Shown one piece after another: positions 1 through 7,732 of a DNA stretch of 8,258 nt. The position numbers were made by a program, and so were the translations under genes. The stretch comes from Candidatus Omnitrophota bacterium. GTDB lineage: Bacteria > Omnitrophota > Gorgyraeia > JAFGHF01. The first letter of the stretch is position 1. Each line of letters opens with the position of its first letter. The notes under the pieces are model-generated. The model searched no databases. It was given only the letters and a program-made list of their open reading frames with translations, and was not told the DNA's origin. Location of the stretch: NCBI GenBank assembly GCA_018899075.1, contig JAHIIS010000144.1:1-8258 (forward strand), given 5' to 3'.

Positions 1-1
1 T

Positions 2-1807
2 TTAGACAGGCCCGATTCAGGTTCATACCATTTAGGTAAAAAAGAAATAACCAGGCTTACCGATGATGAATTGGCTATTTTAAGGAATCGCTTAGCCGGT
101 TTTGTCTTTCAGCAATTTCATTTACTTGCCAGAAGAACTGCCTTAGAAAATGCGCATCTTCCTTTAATCTATGCGGGAAAGCGTCATCTGGAAAGTAAAG
201 CACACGATGTGATTAAAGAAGTAGGTCTTGCACACAGAGAAACCCACCGGCCGAATGAACTTTCCGGAGGCGAACAACAGCGGGTAGCCATTGCCCGTTC
301 CTTAGTGAACGAACCTTTGCTTATTTTAGCTGATGAGCCAACAGGGAACCTGGATACAAAAACCGAAGAAGAAATCGTCGCCATTTTAAAGCGCCTGAAT
401 GAAAAGGGCAAAACCATTATTATGGTAACTCATGAGAGAGAGATTGCCCGGCACGCGGGAAGAATCATTCGTATGCGCGATGGTGAGATTATTTCTGATG
501 AAAGAGTAGATGTTGAATCCCGGGGTTTTTCTCCAACTGCGACGGATATTTCCCCGGACGATATTCTATCTCAAAGCCGCCTGTCAAAAGGCCGGGCCGA
601 ATTTATAGATCACCTTCGCCAGGCAATTTACGCTATTGTGTCTCATAAGATGCGTTCCTTCCTTTCTATGCTGGGCATTCTTATCGGGGTGGCAGCAGTA
701 ATTGCCATGCTTGCTCTGGGACTGGGGGCTGGAGAATCTATTTCGCAAAGATTGGCTTCTTTAGGTTCAAATCTTTTAATGGTAAGCCCTGGCTCCCGGA
801 GACTGCACGGGGTGTCCTTGGAAACAGGAGCAGTTACCCGTCTTACCATACAAGATGCAGATGCTATAGCTAAGCTGCCTCAGGTAAAAAATGTTTCTCC
901 TTCGGTTGCAGGGCGCGCTCAAATCGTATATGGCAATAAAAACTGGAATACGCGGGTCCAGGGCACAGGAGTAGATTACGCGACAATGCGGGCAGCTGTC
1001 CCTACTACCGGTAGATTCTTTACGAAAGAAGAATTGAGGATGAGGCAGAAAGTAGTTTTACTTGGAACTACGGCAGCCAGAGAACTATTCGGAGATGCCA
1101 ATCCGGTTGGCGCAAGAATTAAAATAAACCGCATAAATTTTCAGGCAATCGGCGTTTTACCGGAGAAAGGCGCCGCTCACTGGCGCGACCAGGATGATTT
1201 AGCGGTCATCCCCGTTACTACAGCTATGTATCGGCTTTTAGGAAAAGAATATATCGATTCTATTGATGTGGAAGTAAGGGATCTCAGTTTGATGGAAGAA
1301 GCCGAAAGCGCGATAGGCGAACTTATTATTAAACGCCACCGGCTCAATAGAGAGAATGAGGAATTATTTCAGATCCGCAATATGGCAGAAATTCAGCAAA
1401 CTTTAGAGAGCACAACCAAAACGATGACTTGGTTATTAGGTTCAATTGCGGCAATTTCTCTTTTAGTAGGCGGCATAGGCATTATGAATATTATGCTTGT
1501 TTCGGTAACCGAGCGCACAAGAGAGATAGGCCTGCGCAAGGCAGTGGGTGCGCGCAGGATAGATATAATGACTCAATTTCTTATTGAGTCGGTAGTTTTG
1601 ACATTTTTAGGCGGGATAGCCGGCGTCCTCTTTGGTTCAGGCATAGCCTGGCTTTTGGCAATCTTTGCCGGCTGGACGATAAAAGTTTCCGCTTTTTCTA
1701 TTATACTGGCCACAACATTTTCTATCGGTATAGGCATAGGCTTTGGCCTTTGGCCTGCGCGCCAGGCCGCAAGACTGAATCCGATTGAAGCATTAAGATA
1801 TGAATAA
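2..1807 (+). CDS. macB: MacB-type ABC exporter, fused ATPase and permease (5' end outside window)
   Basis: The reading frame is open from base 2, so the gene begins before the window. The visible 601 residues lack only the first few dozen of a usual MacB (about 650), including Walker A. In order: Q-loop (GFVFQQF, about 98-118), ABC signature LSGGEQQR (260-283), Walker B LLILADEP (317-340), D-loop NLD, and H-loop histidine in MVTHE (431-433). A linker follows, then the first membrane helix (about 656-730), a large periplasmic MacB_PCD-like domain, and a C-terminal FtsX-type domain with three helices and the motif [14 protein letters not shown] (near 1520-1560). Family members use ATP hydrolysis in the cytoplasm to drive transport of macrolides, peptides or lipoproteins across the envelope with a MacA-type adaptor and an outer-membrane channel; the partner would lie upstream. 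The substrate cannot be told. The TTG at 71 is not the real start, because conserved sequence ([17 protein letters not shown]) precedes it in frame. Confidence 0.92.
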   Translation, partial: LDRPDSGSYHLGKKEITRLTDDELAILRNRLAGFVFQQFHLLARRTALENAHLPLIYAGKRHLESKAHDVIKEVGLAHRETHRPNELSGGEQQRVAIARSLVNEPLLILADEPTGNLDTKTEEEIVAILKRLNEKGKTIIMVTHEREIARHAGRIIRMRDGEIISDERVDVESRGFSPTATDISPDDILSQSRLSKGRAEFIDHLRQAIYAIVSHKMRSFLSMLGILIGVAAVIAMLALGLGAGESISQRLASLGSNLLMVSPGSRRLHGVSLETGAVTRLTIQDADAIAKLPQVKNVSPSVAGRAQIVYGNKNWNTRVQGTGVDYATMRAAVPTTGRFFTKEELRMRQKVVLLGTTAARELFGDANPVGARIKINRINFQAIGVLPEKGAAHWRDQDDLAVIPVTTAMYRLLGKEYIDSIDVEVRDLSLMEEAESAIGELIIKRHRLNRENEELFQIRNMAEIQQTLESTTKTMTWLLGSIAAISLLVGGIGIMNIMLVSVTERTREIGLRKAVGARRIDIMTQFLIESVVLTFLGGIAGVLFGSGIAWLLAIFAGWTIKVSAFSIILATTFSIGIGIGFGLWPARQAARLNPIEALRYE

Positions 1808-1837
1808 CTCTAATAAAAGAGATAGAAGGCGAAGGAT

Positions 1838-2257
1838 ATGCAATTTGCCGTAAGCAGGGCCAAAGAAGAGGCCTTGAGGGCAAAAATGGAGGCCTTGAGA
1901 ATCCGCGAGAAAGACCTCGAGGAAAAGTTTATTCGTTCAAGCGGAAAAGGCGGGCAAAAGGTCAATAAGACCTCCAGTTGCGTTTATCTTAAGCACAGGC
2001 CCAGCGGTATTGAGGTGAAATGCCGGCGGGAACGCTCGCAGGCCTTAAATAGATTTCTGGCGAGAAGGATTCTTGCGAATAAAATCGAAACGCGCATATT
2101 GGGGAGGCTATCCGAGGAGAGAAAAAGGATAGAGAAAATAAGAAGGCAGAAGCGCAGGCGCTCCAAAAGGGCGAAAGAGAAGATGCTGAAGGACAAAAGA
2201 AAGCGAGCCGAGAAAAAAAGGATGCGGAGGAATTATTATGTCAGAGTTGATATTTAA
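1838..2257 (+). CDS. Peptide chain release factor-like protein, probable ribosome-rescue hydrolase
   Basis: This 139-residue protein is a stand-alone release factor catalytic domain. The GGQ motif sits at residues 38-40 within SSGKGGQKVNKTSS, followed by HRPSGIEVKC and the RSQALNRFLARR helix typical of this class. The stop-codon-reading domain of RF1/RF2 (PxT/SPF region) is absent. From about residue 85 the tail is packed with Lys and Arg, as in ArfB and mitochondrial C12orf65/MTRFR, where such tails bind the empty mRNA channel or the ribosome. The likely role is hydrolysis of peptidyl-tRNA on stalled ribosomes in the cytoplasm. It is probably not ArfB itself; it looks closer to the 'release factor-like' family seen in PVC bacteria, as I recall it. 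AGAAGG at 1824-1829, eight bases before ATG, supports the start. It follows the MacB gene by 30 bases and overlaps the next gene by 20. The function is inferred from family, but the domain assignment is firm. Confidence 0.88.
   Translation: MQFAVSRAKEEALRAKMEALRIREKDLEEKFIRSSGKGGQKVNKTSSCVYLKHRPSGIEVKCRRERSQALNRFLARRILANKIETRILGRLSEERKRIEKIRRQKRRRSKRAKEKMLKDKRKRAEKKRMRRNYYVRVDI
2226..2230 (+). promoter_or_regulatory. Ribosome binding site inside the upstream gene
   Basis: GGAGG lies seven bases before the ATG at 2238, within the last codons of the release-factor-like gene. It fixes the start of the EF-hand gene and suggests that its translation is coupled to that of the upstream gene. Confidence 0.75.
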
Positions 2258-4391
2258 GAATTACGGTGGGAGCCACCAGCTGAGAATCCAGGATGCCCGG
2301 GATTTGGAGAAAATTCGAGTTCTCGATGATGCGCACTGGGCAGCTACCAGCGTTCCGATTAGCAGTCTCAACTGCGATAGCGTCTTTCTCTCTTATGTAG
2401 ATACGGACCAAAATGGTCGCATCAGGACTGATGAGCTCAAGGCAGCACAGGCTTGGCTATTTCAATTTCTTGCCGGTCGTAGCCGTTTATCCGAAGATAC
2501 CGATATATTAAACTTAAGCGATATTGATATCAGTCATCCTGAAGGTCAAAAATTACAAGCAGCCGCAAAGCTAATCTTGACCAATCTTAACTCACCAGAT
2601 GCCCAGGAGATTAGCCTGGCTCAGGTGCGGGATGTGCAAAGTATTATGGCCAGTAGCGCGAATAACGGTGATGGTATTATTCCTCCGCAAGCAACAACTG
2701 AGCCTGATTTAGCTCAATTCATCGTTTCGATTATAGAGACTGTTGGTCCTGCTCTGGATGCCAGCGGTAAGCCGGGGGTTAACGAAGAGCAGCTTAAGAT
2801 ATTTTTCCAGGAAGCCAAAAACTTTCTTGCCTGGAAAGCAAAAGGTGAAATTCCTAAAGGAGATAATACTACAGAGGTTATGCCCTGGGGGGCTGAAACA
2901 GCGCAGGCCTATGAGTTAGTGGTTGGTTTAGAAGAAAAGATTGAAGAATACTTTACGCAGTGTGCAATGGTCAGGTTCGATGAGCGCTCAGCAACTCAGA
3001 TGCAGCTTCGCCAGAAGGAACTCGAAGAAATCGATTTTACGAATAAGTCAATGATGGAAGAACGGCTTAAAGATGCCCCTCTGACCTTGCCTAATCCAAA
3101 AGGTATCCTGGACTTAGAGGGAATGCTTAACCCCTTGTATATTGACCGCCTATCTGAGCTTAAGGAAAAGGTTCTAAAACGCGCCCTTGGAGGGTCAGTC
3201 AAAAAACTTCTTATGGGATCAGCCAAACAACTTACTGAAAAACAGTGGGATAAGGTAAAAGCTATCTTTGCTCCATACCGGGCGTGGTTAGAAAGCAGGC
3301 AGGGGGCTAAAGTTGAAAAACTGGGCCAGGATTTACTACATACCTATCTTAATGGGACATACAGGCAAAGGACAAGCGAACTCATTGCCAAAGATCTAGC
3401 TGTGGCTGATGATTTGAACCAGCTCCATAATTTGGAGAAATTAGTCCTTTACCAAAGATGGTTACTGGAGTTGGCAAACAATTTTGTCAGTTTTGCCAAT
3501 CTTTACTCCCCTCAACGCCGTTCCCTTCTTGAAATGGGGCGATTAGTAATTGATGGGAGGGAAATGACTTTTACAATGAAAGTTCAGGACAGGCCTGCCC
3601 ACAAAAAGATAGCAGAAGACAGCTGTATGTATCTTTTGTATTTGGAAGTTACCGGTCGCCAGGACAAAGATATTAAATTTGAGATTGTGGCTGCAGTGAC
3701 TTCCGGTAGCGCAGGTAGATTGCGTATTGGCAAGCGCGGGATCTTTTTTGCTATAGACGGTAGAGAGTGGGATGCACAGGTAGTAGATATCGTGGAAAAC
3801 CCTATAAGCATTTGGGAGTCAGTGAAGGCGCCTTTTAAGCAATTTACCGGTTTCATTAAAAAACAAATAGATAAATTCAGCAAATCCCGCCAAACTAAGT
3901 TAGAAGCAACTATAGCTACCCCTAATGCATCGGGCGCAACGCGCGATCTCTTGTTGGGAGGAGGCATAGCTATTGCGGCTCTTGGTTCAGCCCTTGCTTA
4001 TATTACCAAGGCCCTTTCTCAGGTCAAAGCGGTTCATGTCCTGGGGATGTTTGCAGGGCTGGCAGCTTTTATTTTATTGCCGGGTATAATAATGGGTTTT
4101 GCCAAGATACGTAAAAGGGATATGAGTGTTCTCCTGGAAGCATCAGCCTGGGCGGTAAATGTGCACATGCGGCTGAATGCCAGTTTGGGACGGCTGTTTA
4201 CTCACATACCACGCCTGCCTGAAGGTGCGCGTAAGGAACGCAGGGATGCGCTGGCGCAGTTCGTAAAAGAGTTTGGTTATAGTTCCCTGCGCTCAAGGAA
4301 ACTGACTACTATAGTAGTTTTAATTACCATACTCATTGCGCTTGCTTTGGCGCTGGCTCTGATTACATATCCTGCATTGAAGCCATTTTAA
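2238..4391 (+). CDS. Uncharacterised EF-hand protein with three C-terminal membrane helices
   Basis: The function of this 717-residue protein is unknown to me. Residues 55-66 (DTDQNGRIRTDE) form a textbook EF-hand loop, with Asp1, Asp3, Asn5, Gly6, Ile8 and Glu12, so calcium binding is plausible. Two weaker EF-hand-like stretches follow: NNGDGIIPP at 142-150 and DASGKPGVNEEQ at 174-185. The long middle part is mostly helical and charged, then becomes beta-rich around 435-530 (VIDGREMTFTMKV, KRGIFFAIDGREWDAQVV). Hydrophobic segments lie at about 571-590, 599-622 and 690-712, the last ending five residues from the C-terminus. There is no signal peptide, so the N-terminal part probably stays in the cytoplasm with the tail in the inner membrane. 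A short motif between helices 2 and 3, AWAVNVHMRLNASLGRLFT, looks conserved. I recall similar proteins in Verrucomicrobia-like bacteria, unverified. The gene starts within the release-factor-like gene (20-base overlap), with pyruvate kinase 34 bases downstream. Confidence 0.85.
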   Translation: MSELIFKNYGGSHQLRIQDARDLEKIRVLDDAHWAATSVPISSLNCDSVFLSYVDTDQNGRIRTDELKAAQAWLFQFLAGRSRLSEDTDILNLSDIDISHPEGQKLQAAAKLILTNLNSPDAQEISLAQVRDVQSIMASSANNGDGIIPPQATTEPDLAQFIVSIIETVGPALDASGKPGVNEEQLKIFFQEAKNFLAWKAKGEIPKGDNTTEVMPWGAETAQAYELVVGLEEKIEEYFTQCAMVRFDERSATQMQLRQKELEEIDFTNKSMMEERLKDAPLTLPNPKGILDLEGMLNPLYIDRLSELKEKVLKRALGGSVKKLLMGSAKQLTEKQWDKVKAIFAPYRAWLESRQGAKVEKLGQDLLHTYLNGTYRQRTSELIAKDLAVADDLNQLHNLEKLVLYQRWLLELANNFVSFANLYSPQRRSLLEMGRLVIDGREMTFTMKVQDRPAHKKIAEDSCMYLLYLEVTGRQDKDIKFEIVAAVTSGSAGRLRIGKRGIFFAIDGREWDAQVVDIVENPISIWESVKAPFKQFTGFIKKQIDKFSKSRQTKLEATIATPNASGATRDLLLGGGIAIAALGSALAYITKALSQVKAVHVLGMFAGLAAFILLPGIIMGFAKIRKRDMSVLLEASAWAVNVHMRLNASLGRLFTHIPRLPEGARKERRDALAQFVKEFGYSSLRSRKLTTIVVLITILIALALALALITYPALKPF

Positions 4392-4413
4392 AATAGGAAC
4401 ATATCCCATTTAA

Positions 4414-4419
4414 AAGGGG
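4414..4419 (+). promoter_or_regulatory. Ribosome binding site deciding the pyruvate kinase start
   Basis: AAGGGG ends six bases before the ATG at 4426. A TTG at 4423 directly upstream is in the same frame but would be only three bases from this site, so ATG at 4426 is preferred. Confidence 0.65.
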
Positions 4420-4425
4420 CAATTG

Positions 4426-5457
4426 ATGGTAAGGACAAAGATAATTGCCACTCTGGGGCCGTCTGCCGATAGCCAGAGCATTTTAAGAAAGATGATATTG
4501 GGAGGACTTGATGCAGTGCGTCTTAATTTCTCCCACGGAACAGACGCAGAACACCTGCACAGGATCAAGCTGGTTCGTTCTCTCAACAGAAAGATGAAAC
4601 GGGCAATTAAGATAATGCAGGATTTGGAAGGCTACCGGATTCGCGTGGGGCGGCTAAGGAATGAAGTTCTGTTGAAGAAAAACGCGATGCTATATCTTAC
4701 CCAGGAAGATATTCTCGGCAACGCAAAAGAGGTCCCTTTTGACTATCGCGGCCCCTTAAGAGTAATTGAGCAGGGCAGTCTGATTTATATTGACGACGGA
4801 AAAATTCTTTTAAAGGCGATAGCGAAAGAAAAAAGGCGCCTTAAAACCAGAGTGCTCAGAGCCGGGGTGCTTAAACAGAGGAAGGGGATAAATATTCTTG
4901 ACGTGCATCTTCCCTTTGAGGCATTAACGGAAAAAGACAGAAGAGATTTGAATGTGGCGATAAAGTACCGCCTTGATTATGTGGCCCAATCGTTCGTAAG
5001 GAATGCAGGCGATATCCGTCTTCTCAAAGACATCCTTCACAACAGACACAGTGAATGTAAAATTCTTGCCAAAGTGGAAAGTAAAGAGGCGCTGGACAAT
5101 ATTGATGAAATTATCAATGAGGCCGACGGCATTATTGTTGCGCGGGGTGATTTGGGGATATGTCTTCCCATTTATAAAGTCCCCGTTTTTCAGAAGGAGC
5201 TAATTAAGAAATGCCGGCTCAATGGGAAACCGGTAGTTGTGGCCACACAGCTTTTGGATAGTATGACAGAGGAGAGACTTCCCACGCGTGCTGAGGTCAG
5301 TGATGTGGCCAATGCCATTTTAGACGGAACAACGCACCTTCTACTCTCCGGAGAAACAGCCATAGGAAAGCATCCGCATAAGGTTGTGGAGATGATGAAT
5401 AAGATTATTAAAAATACGGAGAATTATCAGAGAAGGCTGAAAGAATCATTTGAATGA
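4426..5457 (+). CDS. pyk: Pyruvate kinase, short form without C-terminal domain
   Basis: This 343-residue enzyme should convert phosphoenolpyruvate and ADP to pyruvate and ATP in the last step of glycolysis. Family signatures run the full length of the catalytic part: RTKIIATLGPS (3-13), VRLNFSHG (31-38), the B domain including YIDDGKILL and KQRKGIN, the catalytic Lys216 and metal-ligand Glu218 in AKVES, ARGDLG (239-244) with the second metal ligand Asp242, Thr274 in ATQLLDSM, PTRAEVSDVANA, and LSGETA. Usual pyruvate kinases have 470 or more residues. Here the protein stops about 25 residues after GETAIGKHP, so the C-domain that carries allosteric sites and part of the tetramer interface is absent. 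The next 128 bases do not encode it either. The usual DTKGPEIRT potassium-site segment reads DLEGYRIRV (66-74), like potassium-independent enzymes. It follows the EF-hand gene by 34 bases. A related role on a different substrate cannot be excluded. Confidence 0.9.
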   Translation: MVRTKIIATLGPSADSQSILRKMILGGLDAVRLNFSHGTDAEHLHRIKLVRSLNRKMKRAIKIMQDLEGYRIRVGRLRNEVLLKKNAMLYLTQEDILGNAKEVPFDYRGPLRVIEQGSLIYIDDGKILLKAIAKEKRRLKTRVLRAGVLKQRKGINILDVHLPFEALTEKDRRDLNVAIKYRLDYVAQSFVRNAGDIRLLKDILHNRHSECKILAKVESKEALDNIDEIINEADGIIVARGDLGICLPIYKVPVFQKELIKKCRLNGKPVVVATQLLDSMTEERLPTRAEVSDVANAILDGTTHLLLSGETAIGKHPHKVVEMMNKIIKNTENYQRRLKESFE

Positions 5458-5481
5458 ACCCATTCGACTTCAAAATAATCC

Positions 5482-5510
5482 TTGCATTTGTTTGGCCTTG
5501 GGGTTATAAT
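5482..5510 (+). promoter_or_regulatory. Sigma70-type promoter of hflKC
   Basis: TTGCAT (5482-5487) and a perfect TATAAT (5505-5510) are separated by 17 bases. Transcription would start near 5517, leaving a leader of about 70 bases before hflK. The -35 matches consensus only in TTG; the -10 and spacing are ideal. The rest of the 5458-5585 gap shows no gene and no clear terminator for pyk. Confidence 0.6.
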
Positions 5511-5585
5511 CTAGCAGGACTTAAGAAGAAGATAATTTCCGCTCTGATGCAAAAAGGGCCGGGCTAAAAAGAAAGGCATGAGAAT

Positions 5586-6587
5586 ATGGATTGGAAAGAT
5601 GTTCGCGGGCCGGAAGACATTATTGATATAGGCAGGAAAAAGTTTGGCGATTATGGAAAGTTTTTGCCGATAGCGATCCTGGGTTTTTTCCTGCTGATTG
5701 TATTAGCGGGGACGATATATTCTATCGGCCCGGATGCGGTAGGTGTGGTGCAGAGATTCGGCCGCTATGCTTATACCACTTCACCAGGCCTGCATATAAA
5801 ACTTCCCTTTGGGATTGACAGGGTAACCCCGGTCAAGATACAGCGGGTATTTAAAGAGGAGTTTGGAATAAGGACCCTGCGCGCCGGGATAAAGACACAA
5901 TATTCCCCCCGCAAATATCCTGAAGAATCCTTGATGCTTACCGGAGACCTGAATATTCTGGATGTGCGCTGGATTGTCCAGTTTAAGGTCAAAGACGCGA
6001 TTAAACTCCTTTTTAAAACCAGAGACCCTGTGGATAATGTCCGGGATATCTCGGAAGTAGTGATGCGCCGGCTTGTAGGCGATTACCGCGTAGATGAGGT
6101 GCTCACCACAAAGAGAGAGGAGATAAACGACCTTGCGCAGCTTGAGATGCAAAAGATTCTGGATAGTTACCGGACCGGGGTTCAGGTTGTCACGGTCAAA
6201 CTTCAGGATGTCAATCCTCCCGATGAGGTAAAACCGGCCTTCAATGAGGTAAACGAAGCAAAACAGGAGAAGGAGCGGATGATTAACCAGGCCTGGGAGG
6301 CCTATAATAAGGCTATCCCTCGGGCCCGCGGTGAGGCGGAAAAGGTCATTCGCGAAGCTGAAGGGTACCAGTTAGATAAGGTAAACCGGGCCAAGGGTGA
6401 GGCCGAGAGATTCTTAGATACCTGGGCAGAATATAAAAAGGCGCCCCAGATTACCCAGAAGAGGCTTTATCTGGATACGATGATGGAAGTTCTGCCAAAG
6501 GCTAAAGAGAAATATATCATTGATCCCCAGCAGACCTCGATTCTGCCGTTATTAAATATTGGCCAGAAAGGGGGGAGCCAGCAATGA
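5586..6587 (+). CDS. hflK: HflK, SPFH-domain regulator of the FtsH protease
   Basis: The 333-residue protein has a short cytoplasmic N-terminus, one membrane helix (about 26-47), and an SPFH/band 7 domain starting at VGVVQRFGRY (52-61) with SPGLHIKLPFG (66-76). A long helical region rich in Ala, Glu and Lys follows (NEVNEAKQEKERMINQAWEA, then ARGEAEKVIREAEG), as in HflK. The C-terminus lies in the periplasm. HflK and HflC assemble into a large ring or dome around FtsH in the inner membrane and limit access of membrane substrates to the protease. The protein is shorter than E. coli HflK (419), lacking the Gly-rich N-terminal stretch and long C-terminal tail of that protein. ATG at 5586 is preceded by AAAGG nine bases upstream. 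The gene is first in a two-gene operon behind a promoter at 5482-5510. The assignment over other band 7 proteins rests on gene order and the HflC partner. Confidence 0.93.
   Translation: MDWKDVRGPEDIIDIGRKKFGDYGKFLPIAILGFFLLIVLAGTIYSIGPDAVGVVQRFGRYAYTTSPGLHIKLPFGIDRVTPVKIQRVFKEEFGIRTLRAGIKTQYSPRKYPEESLMLTGDLNILDVRWIVQFKVKDAIKLLFKTRDPVDNVRDISEVVMRRLVGDYRVDEVLTTKREEINDLAQLEMQKILDSYRTGVQVVTVKLQDVNPPDEVKPAFNEVNEAKQEKERMINQAWEAYNKAIPRARGEAEKVIREAEGYQLDKVNRAKGEAERFLDTWAEYKKAPQITQKRLYLDTMMEVLPKAKEKYIIDPQQTSILPLLNIGQKGGSQQ
6570..6577 (+). promoter_or_regulatory. Ribosome binding site for hflC
   Basis: GGGGGGAG ends six bases before the hflC ATG at 6584, inside the last codons of hflK. Start and stop overlap as ATGA (6584-6587), a layout typical of translational coupling that would keep the two subunits in equal amounts. 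Confidence 0.7.
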
Positions 6588-7540
6588 AACCGATTTTAAG
6601 AATAATAGGGATTTTAGTAATTCTGGTCATAGCTCTATTTTTAAGCGGTGTGGTATATATAGTTGATGAGACTAAGCAAGTAGTGATTACCCAGTTTGGC
6701 AAGCCTGTGGGTGAGCCGATTACCGCTGCCGGGTTACATTTCAAAATGCCGCTTATCCAGCGGGCCCAGTATTTTGAGAAAAGGCTTCTGGACTGGGATG
6801 GCGACCCCAATCAGATTCCCACCAAAGATAAAAGGTATATCTGGCTGGATACTACTGCCCGCTGGCGAATTACTGATGCCTTGAAGTTCTTGCAATCAGT
6901 GGGAACGGAATCCGGTGCGCATGCCAGGCTTGATGATATTATCAATTCAGCCACGCGCGACGCCATTACCAGCCACCTCCTTGTTGAAGCAATCAGGAAT
7001 ACCAATCGCATCCTCGAGTCTACAGAGAAAGAAGAAGTGGTCGTATTTACTGAAGAGGCGTTAGAGGAGATTACCGTTGGCCGGGAAACCCTGGCCGGGT
7101 TGATTCTGGATAAGGCCAAGGTCCTTGCTCCGCAATACGGCATCGAATTGATAGATGTGCGTATCAAGCGCATCAGTTATGTGGAAGCGGTACGAAGGAA
7201 GGTCTATGAGCGGATGATTGCGGAGAGAAAGCGGGCCGCCGAGCAATATCGCTCTGAAGGTCAGGGAAAGAAGGCTGAGATTGAAGGCCAGATGGGCAAG
7301 GAACTAAAACAGATTACTTCCGAGGCCTACCGCAAGGCCCAGGGCATCAGAGGAAAGACGGATGCTGAAACAACCAAAATTTATGCCGATGCCTATAATA
7401 AGGATCCCGCATTTTATTCATTCATGAAGACATTAGAGACGTACCGCAAGACGATTGATGAGAAATCTACCATAATCTTAACCACCGACAGTGATTACTA
7501 TAAATATCTGAAGGGCCTTAAGGGTAGCCCAAAAGATTAA
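6584..7540 (+). CDS. hflC: HflC, SPFH-domain partner of HflK
   Basis: The 318-residue protein has one N-terminal membrane helix (about 7-27) and an SPFH domain beginning VYIVDETKQVVITQFGKPVG with AGLHFKMPLIQ. A helical arm carries the HflC hallmark RSEGQGKKAEIEG (from residue 223), and a conserved end region runs PAFYSFMKTLETYRKTI, then TIILTTDSDYYKYL. Its length is close to E. coli HflC (334). It forms the alternating HflK/HflC assembly around FtsH, with most of the protein in the periplasm. It overlaps hflK by four bases and is followed by a probable terminator hairpin at 7591-7610. No missing segment or odd residue is apparent. Confidence 0.95.
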   Translation: MKPILRIIGILVILVIALFLSGVVYIVDETKQVVITQFGKPVGEPITAAGLHFKMPLIQRAQYFEKRLLDWDGDPNQIPTKDKRYIWLDTTARWRITDALKFLQSVGTESGAHARLDDIINSATRDAITSHLLVEAIRNTNRILESTEKEEVVVFTEEALEEITVGRETLAGLILDKAKVLAPQYGIELIDVRIKRISYVEAVRRKVYERMIAERKRAAEQYRSEGQGKKAEIEGQMGKELKQITSEAYRKAQGIRGKTDAETTKIYADAYNKDPAFYSFMKTLETYRKTIDEKSTIILTTDSDYYKYLKGLKGSPKD

Positions 7541-7590
7541 GAACCGTTTTCCTGCTCAATTGAGAAATGTTTTTTGCCCTATCCCCCAAA

Positions 7591-7610
7591 CCTCAAGATT
7601 TATCTTGAGG
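7591..7610 (+). terminator. Hairpin, probable terminator of hflKC
   Basis: CCTCAAGA and TCTTGAGG form a perfect 8-bp stem around a TTTA loop, 50 bases after the hflC stop. The sequence after it (CTGTTTCTTA) is T-rich but not a clean T run, so termination may be partial. Confidence 0.6.
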
Positions 7611-7631
7611 CTGTTTCTTACGGTGTATAAT
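7605..7631 (+). promoter_or_regulatory. Possible promoter of the last gene
   Basis: A perfect TATAAT lies at 7626-7631. The best -35 is TTGAGG at 7605-7610, only 15 bases away and part of the hairpin's right arm. A second candidate pair is TTGTAA (7664-7669) with TATTAT (7689-7694), with a 19-base spacer. Either could serve; neither is ideal. The 7541-7732 gap otherwise has no gene. Confidence 0.35.
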
Positions 7632-7664
7632 TTATATGAGATAGAGAAAGAAAATTTAAGCCTT

Positions 7665-7692
7665 TGTAATTATTTTTACTTATGTAATTATT
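7665..7692 (+). repeat. Short direct repeat, 18-base period
   Basis: TGTAATTATT occurs at 7665-7674 and again at 7683-7692, in an AT-rich stretch just before the last gene. It could be an operator pair or simply low-complexity sequence. Confidence 0.35.
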
Positions 7693-7732
7693 ATACAGTT
7701 TGGTGTAAGCAAGACTAAAGAACAGGCTTTAA

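Noticed and set aside
71..73. TTG as the start of the ABC exporter
   Set aside because: The frame is open to base 2 and the 23 codons before it encode typical family sequence, so the gene starts outside the window.
1808..1826. CTCT...AGAG inverted repeat after the MacB gene
   Set aside because: Only a 4-bp AT-rich stem with no T run; too weak for a terminator.
3584..3967. 127-codon minus-strand frame inside the EF-hand gene, and other minus-strand frames in the window
   Set aside because: They lie opposite well-supported genes, show no recognisable domains and look like shadow frames.
4423..4425. TTG as the pyruvate kinase start
   Set aside because: The ribosome binding site is too close, and ATG at 4426 gives the usual spacing and family N-terminus.
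5547..5567. Tiny reading frame (ATG, six codons, TAA) in the hflK leader
   Set aside because: No ribosome binding site or leader-peptide composition; likely chance.
5458..5585. Remnant of a pyruvate kinase C-domain after the stop
   Set aside because: The gap is far shorter than the domain, the pyk frame meets a TAA within a few codons, and a promoter occupies the region.
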